Part shown: positions 1 to 6,900 of the stretch, one piece after another
Layout: every line of letters starts with the position of its first letter
Position numbering within the stretch: the first letter of the stretch is position 1
Source: Muribaculaceae bacterium
GTDB lineage: Bacteria; Bacteroidota; Bacteroidia; Bacteroidales; Muribaculaceae
Direction of reading: 5' to 3'
Assembly (NCBI GenBank): GCA_009775195.1
Contig: VSPF01000140.1
Coordinates: forward strand, 1 to 7,353
DNA length: 7,353 nt
The notes under the pieces: model-generated
What the model saw: only the letters and a program-made list of their open reading frames with translations
What the model was told of the DNA's origin: nothing
The model's database searches: none
Position numbers and translations under genes: made by a program

Positions 1-18
1 GTACTAATTGTGTACTAA
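1..18. repeat. Short direct repeat GTACTAA at the window edge
   Basis: GTACTAA occurs at 1-7 and again at 12-18, an 11-bp period close to one helical turn. The element is cut by the window edge, so further copies cannot be seen. It could be a binding-site pair upstream of the next gene or simple chance. Confidence 0.2.
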
Positions 19-67
19 ATGGGAAAAACAGTCGAAAACACGGCAAATCAATCAAACGACACAATTC

Positions 68-97
68 GCTAAATCATTGATATTCTTTATATTTAGC
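68..97 (-). terminator. Short inverted repeat just after the last gene (weak terminator candidate)
   Basis: GCTAAAT (68-74) and ATTTAGC (91-97) form a perfect 7-bp inverted repeat with a 16-nt spacer, starting 10 bases after the stop codon at 107. It is A/T-rich and is not directly followed by a U-run on the minus strand, although the sequence further on is T-rich. It may be a weak terminator, a 3' end stabiliser or chance. The rest of 1-106 contains no gene that I can support. Confidence 0.22.
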
Positions 98-106
98 CAT
101 ATCCAA

Positions 107-2722
107 TTATATCGGTTTTCTATGCGTTGAGTTATAGACTGTTTTGATTGCCCTGTTATCCACATTCTCGTCGCCCCACTGGTTTGTACTTACATCATTT
201 ATACTGATATAAGAGCTTCCTCCTTCTTCCAATGGGGGATTATGGAACAAGTCAGGATGCTGTATCAGAAGGTGGAATACACTCTTTGTAGGCTGACGCT
301 CCTCGCCGTGGAAGAAACCGGGATTCATGCCGCCACCCTCCGACACGGGATTATAGTCATCATAAAAACGGGTCGGGTTCTGCGTTGCCCATTCATACTT
401 GATTGAATCCAGTTTCGCATTACTTCCGTCGCCGCCGCAATACCGCCTTTTATTACCCCATTTGATATTAGTAGCTATAAACGGGTCTTTACGCCCCCAT
501 TGATAATAGGGATTGTCGCCACGCGGAAAAGCCATGTGTGATTCCTGCACAACGGTTATCTGGCGACTTAGCTTGCGGGCAGTGAAAGTAATCTTACATT
601 CGCGACGCTTATAGTATTTCACCTCGGGTTTATCATTAGAGCACCATCCCAGGTTTACCGACATAAGGTCGTATGTATCATCCTGGTCTCGGTTGGTGAC
701 TTCTATTGTTTCTTCCATGCTTCCTAAGTTCGTCACCCATATATGCCAGCTCCACATCACCCTTTTCACGCTGTCCCTGATGGCAATCACGGCATTGCCC
801 TGCTTGACAGTACCAAGCACCTTAAATTTTATGGCACCTTTTTTATCGTATTCGTCCGGGTCATAGTGTATGCCGGTCACAAGTTCCTCCTCGTCCTGCC
901 ATACCAGGTATGCATCGGCCGGTGTATACTTCTCGCGGATATAGGGCGACTCGATATCGTTATTGAGATAGTCTTTAAAATTCAACAAAGGGTCGTCGCC
1001 TTCGGCATCAGGCTGTTTGTACGACCTTTCCGACTCGACAGCGTTGCCATAAACAAGGGGAAACATATAGTAGCCTTTCGAATCGACAATATAGCAGTTG
1101 GCCGTGTGCACTATGTTGCCGGAGTTGTCGAGGCCGGCAAGGTTGTAATAGGCACTTTCGCTGCCCTTTGTCGGCGCGGCATTGAGGCAGGAGTTGATAT
1201 TGACAGTCTCGACATCGCCCACACTTGCACGCACATTGAGGACCTGCGACCCGCCGCCATTGGCCGGGAAATCTAAAAGCCACGACGGAGGGTTGGGTGA
1301 ATTTACAACATTACGGCCATTCTCGTCTACATAATCAAACGTAGCTGTCCACGGTTCGTCTACCCTGACATCCTCGCCATCCTTCTTTCCCTTAGTATAA
1401 CTTAAAACTTTTATCGGGTTTTTATCGATGAAATTATGTCCGAAATTAGCCAATGTCGAATCCGGGGCAAACACCTTGCCTTGATAATTGAAAATTTCGG
1501 GCATGGAGACCTCGAGTATCTGCTGGTCGTACTCGATATGCCAGTCGGGGTCGTTGGCAAAATATTTTAGAAGTAGAGTGAGCTTGTAATGATAGTTTCG
1601 CTCGGCATCATAGTCATTATATATATCCTTACCGAGCATAAAGCGGTACCTGATAGTGCCACAGCCGGGACGCTTCTCATTGGTAGACACATAATACGCC
1701 ACCACTTCCACATAGGTCCCGTAGGGCTTGTCATCCTTTATCAGGTCTGCATCATCCGGCTTGCCGTCGTCGTCCTTGTCGACCTGCGTCTTGTCCTTAC
1801 CCGTACCCTGTTTGTTCTCGTAGAAATAGAGGGCAGGCGTAGAGTCTGTGTGCGTGTCGTCGAGTGACTCCGACGCTGTTTCTACCTTCCCTGCACCCGT
1901 CTCGCTCGCGACATAGAGCAAGGGAGAGGAATTAGACACCGAGGGGCCCTCGGTGTCCATCGTTTCGTTTATTATGAACTTCTCACCCTCCTCGATAATC
2001 CCGTCCTCTCCGGCCGTATTGTCACGGCCTATGAAGCAAGAGGTGGGTATATCCCGCACCTGTATCGACTTGATGAAGACCTCCACACCATCATAAAGGG
2101 CCGAGCCGTCAATGGCAACAGTCACTTTCGATGCCGCGCGACGCAGCCATGCGTGCAGTTGTGTGTCACCTTTGATTACAACATCGGTGGCCGAGAAGCC
2201 TTCGTAGCGGTCGGTTGCATTGTCACCGTTTACAAACCAGCCGAACATCTCGGCGTTTTTCGACGCCGCGTCACTGCTCCACTCTGCCTTTATACCACGT
2301 AGATTGTCTTCGGTCGACACGTCACGACCGGCAAGGTCCATGTTTGCCACGGCGTAGATGCGGTAGCGGCCATTGGGCAGAGATAGTTTAAAAGTTGCAT
2401 GGCCCGTGGTGGTCTCGCTCGACGATGCGCCGTCGGGGCGCGTATTCGGTCTTACGTCGGTTTGTAAATCGGTGATTGATTTAGACTCCAACAATGTCCC
2501 ATCGCTGTTATAAACTACCAGCCACAGGGTCCTTATGCTTTTCAACGCATCGCCTTGCGAACGCGACAGGGCCGGCGAGAAGCTCTTATAGCCTATTGTG
2601 AACTCTACGCTACTCTCGCCATCGGGGATACTGTCAACGACATAGTCAAACCTGTCTTCGCACGACGAAAGACAGGCAATCGACATCAGTATGGTAAAGA
2701 ATATGATAATATTACGTATCAT
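107..2722 (-). CDS. Large fimbrial tip/adhesin-type lipoprotein (DUF4906-like), C-terminus apparently truncated
   Basis: This 871-residue protein is probably a large minor subunit, tip or adhesin type, of a Bacteroidales fimbria. Residues 1-21 are a lipoprotein signal peptide with lipobox L18-S-S-C21, and the mature end starts CEDRFD. Residues about 35-400 form a pilin-like module with an SR site at 53-54, the strand VVYNSDGTL, the conserved block AWLRRAASKVTVAIDGS (191-207) and the closing motif RNYHYKLTLLL. This module is paralogous to the N-terminal part of the upstream large gene. Later come ANCYIV (541-546), WSWHIWVTN (657-665) and PYYQWGRKDP (738-747), phrases I associate with DUF4906-type proteins. 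A D315-x-D-x-D-G-x-x-D-x-x-D326 loop resembles a calcium site. The start is fixed by an in-frame TGA three codons upstream. It lies 16 bp after the preceding stop, so translational coupling is likely. It ends KTVYNSTHRKPI, where relatives as I remember them continue with a further 100 or more residues. The family call is from memory of motifs; function is inferred. Confidence 0.85.
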   Translation of the reverse strand: MIRNIIIFFTILMSIACLSSCEDRFDYVVDSIPDGESSVEFTIGYKSFSPALSRSQGDALKSIRTLWLVVYNSDGTLLESKSITDLQTDVRPNTRPDGASSSETTTGHATFKLSLPNGRYRIYAVANMDLAGRDVSTEDNLRGIKAEWSSDAASKNAEMFGWFVNGDNATDRYEGFSATDVVIKGDTQLHAWLRRAASKVTVAIDGSALYDGVEVFIKSIQVRDIPTSCFIGRDNTAGEDGIIEEGEKFIINETMDTEGPSVSNSSPLLYVASETGAGKVETASESLDDTHTDSTPALYFYENKQGTGKDKTQVDKDDDGKPDDADLIKDDKPYGTYVEVVAYYVSTNEKRPGCGTIRYRFMLGKDIYNDYDAERNYHYKLTLLLKYFANDPDWHIEYDQQILEVSMPEIFNYQGKVFAPDSTLANFGHNFIDKNPIKVLSYTKGKKDGEDVRVDEPWTATFDYVDENGRNVVNSPNPPSWLLDFPANGGGSQVLNVRASVGDVETVNINSCLNAAPTKGSESAYYNLAGLDNSGNIVHTANCYIVDSKGYYMFPLVYGNAVESERSYKQPDAEGDDPLLNFKDYLNNDIESPYIREKYTPADAYLVWQDEEELVTGIHYDPDEYDKKGAIKFKVLGTVKQGNAVIAIRDSVKRVMWSWHIWVTNLGSMEETIEVTNRDQDDTYDLMSVNLGWCSNDKPEVKYYKRRECKITFTARKLSRQITVVQESHMAFPRGDNPYYQWGRKDPFIATNIKWGNKRRYCGGDGSNAKLDSIKYEWATQNPTRFYDDYNPVSEGGGMNPGFFHGEERQPTKSVFHLLIQHPDLFHNPPLEEGGSSYISINDVSTNQWGDENVDNRAIKTVYNSTHRKPI

Positions 2723-2738
2723 AGCAGCTCAATCAAAA

Positions 2739-3839
2739 TTATGGTTCTTTTGGTTCAATCCCAAAGGGCGGTTCAAGGCTGACCGAAAAGTATGGGAGAA
2801 CGTCGGCTTCGACAGTCACGGTATACTCGCGTCGTTTGACTGTGAACTTATAGTAATAATTACGCCGTATGTCGAACGGCGCACCAGTATCATAGTCTTT
2901 GTAATCGACATAGTATTTCTGTCCGTCGGTATAGGTGACAAGCATCCTGGCACGCTTGTCGGCAGCCACACCTTCGTTTTTAAACTCAGGGCAATAGATT
3001 ACGAACGAATCGTCACCCACCGGGCCGAAACCAGTAGGAGTGTAGACCACTATGGCAGACGCGGGGATTGACGGAGCCACGCCATAATCGTCGTCCCAGT
3101 TGCCCTTTACATAGTCTGACTCGTCATATACATCGTAGGGTGCTTTGGCAGCCCGATTGTTATAACCGATTAGGCTCACACTTGCAATTTTATGCTTACC
3201 TGCCTTGTCGCCGCCGTCGATTATCTCGGTCTTCGCATACGCACGCAGCAGGTGCAATGTACCTAAATCACAGGTCTTGTCGGGGTCGAGGACAAGGTTG
3301 TCGTACCGACATATACCATACATCGGTATGCGCGTATCTGCCGTCAGAGCCGCTCCGAAAGGATTGAAAAGCATCTCGGACGCGGCATCATTGACTATCG
3401 ATTTGAGAGTCGCACCCGACGACACACGTGGATAGACACGCCAGTTGGCCAGGAAGAGAACTTTGACCGACCTACCCTGTAGTCGACCATACAAACTGCG
3501 GTCGAGGGCAAAATCAAGACGGTAATTTTTATGATTACCCGTAGCCACCTGTGTCAGATACGTTTGGTCGATTTGCGACAAGACAGTATTGGCAATCTCG
3601 TCGAGCAGGTAGACAGCGAAATCGCCCTGCGCAACGCCGATATAATTCTCATAACCCGAACCGGGGTCATAATCGCCGGACGGCGCACGCGAAGAGGCAA
3701 CCTCGTCGACAGCGATTGTGAGACTGAGCCTGACATCGCCCTCGGGCACAGGCATGGGGCTATCGGTGGCACTGCACCCACACAGTGCGAGGCTGAGGGC
3801 CATCAGGCATACTATGATTAGATAATTGTATATTCTCAT
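2739..3839 (-). CDS. Fimbrillin-family lipoprotein, possibly FimB/Mfa2-like anchor or accessory subunit
   Basis: This 366-residue protein has a lipoprotein signal peptide (residues 1-22, lipobox L19-C-G-C22), so the precursor should be lipidated and sent to the outer membrane. The mature part follows the Bacteroidales fimbrillin plan: strand VRLSLTIAV (36-44), SSR at 49-51, LFLANW (128-133), IPMYGI (171-176), LHLLRAYAKTEI (195-206), FVIYCPEF (279-286) and RRNYYYKFTV (325-334). These match the pattern of FimB/Mfa2 anchors and Mfa1-like stalk subunits, which share two beta-sandwich domains. Its size is near the 300-400 residues usual for both groups. The start is fixed by an in-frame TAA five codons upstream. 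It sits between two larger paralogous fimbrial genes, all on one strand, consistent with an operon. Unlike its neighbours, the lipidated cysteine is followed by SATD rather than acidic residues. Anchor versus stalk cannot be decided from sequence alone. Confidence 0.85.
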   Translation of the reverse strand: MRIYNYLIIVCLMALSLALCGCSATDSPMPVPEGDVRLSLTIAVDEVASSRAPSGDYDPGSGYENYIGVAQGDFAVYLLDEIANTVLSQIDQTYLTQVATGNHKNYRLDFALDRSLYGRLQGRSVKVLFLANWRVYPRVSSGATLKSIVNDAASEMLFNPFGAALTADTRIPMYGICRYDNLVLDPDKTCDLGTLHLLRAYAKTEIIDGGDKAGKHKIASVSLIGYNNRAAKAPYDVYDESDYVKGNWDDDYGVAPSIPASAIVVYTPTGFGPVGDDSFVIYCPEFKNEGVAADKRARMLVTYTDGQKYYVDYKDYDTGAPFDIRRNYYYKFTVKRREYTVTVEADVLPYFSVSLEPPFGIEPKEP

Positions 3840-3840
3840 G

Positions 3841-3880
3841 ACCGGGGTTGTTTATTTAGCGATAAATCTACAATCCCGGT
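3841..3880 (-). promoter_or_regulatory. Inverted repeat abutting the start codon of the 366-residue lipoprotein gene
   Basis: On the minus strand ACCGGGATTG (3880-3871) and CAACCCCGGT (3850-3841) form a 10-position inverted repeat with one A-C mismatch and a 20-nt A/T-rich loop. The 3' arm ends one base before the ATG at 3839. As RNA it could hide the initiation region; as DNA it could be an operator. The loop holds the A/T-rich stretch that would normally help initiation in Bacteroidota, which often lack Shine-Dalgarno sites. Regulatory role is inferred. Confidence 0.35.
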
Positions 3881-3891
3881 AAGGGTGCAAG
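3863..3891 (-). promoter_or_regulatory. Weak candidate Bacteroidota-type promoter for the downstream genes
   Basis: The minus strand carries TAGATTTA (3870-3863), 7 of 8 matches to the Bacteroidota -7 consensus TAnnTTTG, with CTTG (3891-3888) 17 bp upstream as a poor -33 element. The usual spacing is about 19-21 bp, so the match is imperfect. If used, it would give a leader of about 20 nt before the ATG at 3839. It would let the second and third genes be expressed independently of the first. Such matches arise often by chance in A/T-rich DNA. Confidence 0.18.
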
Positions 3892-3935
3892 TTATTTTCT
3901 CAAAAATCGCGCTCTTGCACAAATTCTTGAGAAAA
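3885..3935 (-). other. Interleaved inverted repeats in the 124-bp gap (possible pseudoknot or switching leader)
   Basis: Two inverted repeats overlap in A-B-A'-B' order. Stem A pairs GTGCAAG (3885-3891) with CTTGCAC (3914-3920), 7 bp and perfect. Stem B pairs TTTTCTCAAAAA (3895-3906) with TTCTTGAGAAAA (3924-3935), 12 positions with one mismatch that becomes a G-U pair in the minus-strand transcript. The two stems can form an H-type pseudoknot or exclude each other. No U-run follows stem B, so an intrinsic terminator is unlikely. The element lies between the first large subunit gene and the smaller lipoprotein gene, where it could tune transcription or mRNA processing. Function is inference. 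Confidence 0.4.
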
Positions 3936-3963
3936 CACTTGTAAATACTTAATACCCAGTTAG

Positions 3964-6900
3964 TTAATTGGGGGGGGTAATTCTTACCGTGCGAATAAAG
4001 CAGGCATCGGAGTTACTACCTGATATCGAGCCATTCGAAAAACCTTCAAATCCCATTGAATAGAAGTTTATATCGAAAGAAGCTGACTTTACAACATTGA
4101 AAACAGGAGTCGTCCCAGAATATATGATATTACCATTTGCATCCTTCAAGGAATTATCATTAACATTGGAATAATAAGTCTCACACCAATATATTGCACC
4201 CGGACGACGATAGAGGTCGGCAAAAAGCGGATTCTTCCCAGTAGCACTATTATATGCACCACGCGAGGCATAACGCTGAGTACCGGCCTTACCTGTCTCG
4301 CCAGGCTGCCAACCGCCCGCATTCTTGCGCCGACCATGACCGGTCTTACCTATGGGCAAGAAAATGGTCTTGGCTGTATTTTCATTGTACACAAATACAC
4401 CTCGCATACCCTTGGTCGATTCGGCACCGTCCTCGCTATCATATCCATAGGCATCGAGACGCGATGTTGCCGGCTTATTGGCACCTTCACCATACAGCAC
4501 GCCATAGGCTTTCTTGATTGGGAAAGTAAGCGCGCCGCTTTGGTCGGCTATCGAATAAAAATCGTTTTCACAGTCTGCAATTCTTTCATCAGTTTTGCTG
4601 CCTAAAGTCCACTTCTTGAACCGAGCATTGCCGCTACTGGTCAGACATTGTGACCAAGTGCGAGATACTTTTGTAGTACTGCCGGCCTGCAACACCTGGA
4701 ACGATGGGTCATCAACAGTTGTGAGATGCGGTTCATCTACATTTGGTGCATTGTCGGGAGTAATCGCGTTGAGATTACCTCGGCGGAAAAGCGACCCCTC
4801 TTGCAATGGAGATTCAGCATAAACAGGGGTGCCATCGCTATTAAACCTATAGACATTGGTCGGCATCCACCAAACATTTTTATTGGGGTCAATCTGCACA
4901 GGGTCTTTACCTATCATGCAGAATATATCATGCTCACATGTATAATTATGGTAGCGTACACGCACTACGGCAAAGCCAGACTTGGCTTTATGGAAGTTTA
5001 TTCGAAACTTGATAGGATGCTCGTCCTCACCCTCGATACGACGCACATTTACCTGACCCGCACCATCACCACTGCCCAAAGGGTCGGAAGAGAGTGTAAT
5101 AACAGGGTCACTCTGACTCACAACCTCGGCACTCCATTTTCCTATCGAAGAAAACTCCACGAAATTCGCGGCGTTATCCTCTGGAAGACGCAGCAGGGTG
5201 ACATCAAAATGACTATCACTACCGGCACTCCGCCATACACCTTTTGGATTGACGATACGTCGCACCTGTATCACATCAAGGTCAAAAGTCTTGTCTTCAT
5301 ATCTATTTGTACCCGGCACTCTGATTGACGCAGTAAAGCGCACGACCATCTTACGGGGATATGCTACATAAGGGTTATTGCCTACAAAGCCTGTCTTGGT
5401 CACAAGCTCTTTGGCTCGGGTGTAAAGCGGTATTCTGAAAATACGTTCGTTGGCAACAGGGTCTGAGCCATCGTCAGGATATCTCCAGCTCGTTTCTTGC
5501 ACCGTATACGAGCCGTCGGCATTATCGGCTGTTGCGGCTTTTGATGATACTTCATAATCACGGTGACCTTTGTCTCGGCCACCACTGGCGCCCTCGAAAT
5601 CATCCTTTAGTACATCCAAGGCTTTATCAATGTCTAATTGCCAGGACTGCATACCGCTTGCCTCCGGCGGCTCGATGCGGAGCTTCGTGGTCTTGCGAAG
5701 TGACAAAAACGTCGTATGGGGGCCGTTAGCACGGCTATCCAAATTATCATTTCTATAAAGTGGGTAGGGACCGACCTTTACGCCAATAGGACTCGGATAT
5801 TCGATTTCGCCATTATCATTTTTCAAGCCATTACCCCACGGGCCCCAGTTGGTCAACCGGGAATCATCGGTAGTACTGAGGATTTCGGCACTAAGTTTGG
5901 TGCCGGGTTTTATCTCGCCAACGATTTTGACCGTTGCATACATCGACTTGTTGTAGAGGTATGATATAAACTGGGGCGAGGTCATAAAGATGCCGGTCTC
6001 CTCTTTGTAGTCGATATGCCAGTCGTAGTCGTTACCGTAGCCTTTGAGTTTGAGCGTCACCTTGTAGTGGGTGTTGCGCAGGGCGTTGTAGTCGGTCTTG
6101 GCATCCTGGCCGAGCATAAAACGGTATTTAATCCACCCCTGGCTCACCTTGCCGTCGGAGGCGGTGTTGCGGTAATAACCGCGCACCTCGATATAGGTGC
6201 CGTACGCCTTGCCGTCTTTCCAGCCCGAATCGAGGTTGTTTTCCTCGGGGTTAGGCTTCCAGATGGTGGTGCCGTCGAGGCTCTGGGTCTTATCCTTGCC
6301 CTCGCCTTGCAGATTTTCGTAGAAATACAAGGCCGGGGACGAGTGCGAGTGCTTATGATTGTTGATTGCGGGGTCGGAGGCGTTTACACTACCCTCGCCA
6401 CCATACATATGCGACGAATTGCACACGTGGTAGTACGACAGTGGCGAGAGCGACTGCAGGTCGGCTGCGGTAAGCTGCTGCAGCGACTCGACGCCACCGA
6501 AGCGGTACACGCCGTTGTCTACGTCGTAGCGCTTTGACGGTTCGAGACGATTCTCAGGGTCGTCGGGGTCGGCCTGCCCCGGGTGGTTGGGCATGCCGAG
6601 TATGCACTTCTTGGGCACGTCGCGCACCATGATGGTGTCGATATACACCTCTACGTTGTCATAAAGCTCCGAGCCGTCGAAGGCTATTGTCACCTTCGAT
6701 GCCAGGCGCCGCAGCCAGCAGTGGAGTTGCTGGGCCTGGCCGGCCTTTACGGTGACGGCGATAGGGCTGTTGTCGGTGGCGCCACGGTTCTGGCCCACCG
6801 AAAAGATGCCGAACATCTCGGTGTTGTTGGCAATCGAGGTGCTGTCCCAGGCGCACTCGATGCGCTTGAGGCGGTCGCGGGTGCTGATGTCTTTCTTGTC

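Noticed and set aside
30..56. Promoter for the next gene to the left (minus-strand TTGATTTG near 46-53)
   Set aside because: It matches 7 of 8 positions of TAnnTTTG, but the -33 partner is poor, spacing is about 18 bp, and no gene start is visible before the window ends.
19..72. Plus-strand mini-frame of 17 codons starting ATG GGA AAA at 19
   Set aside because: Too short to support, no ribosome-binding context, and random frames of this size are common.
743..1276. Plus-strand frame of 177 codons
   Set aside because: It is antisense to the third gene, whose frame has recognisable motifs throughout; the plus-strand translation has no family features.
3895..3935. Intrinsic terminator after the first gene
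   Set aside because: The 12-position stem is A/T-rich and no U-run follows on the transcript, so a classic terminator is not supported; kept only as a structured element.
4726..5328. Plus-strand frame of 200 codons
   Set aside because: It is antisense to the middle of the first gene, contains low-plausibility composition and no motif; the minus-strand frame is continuous here.
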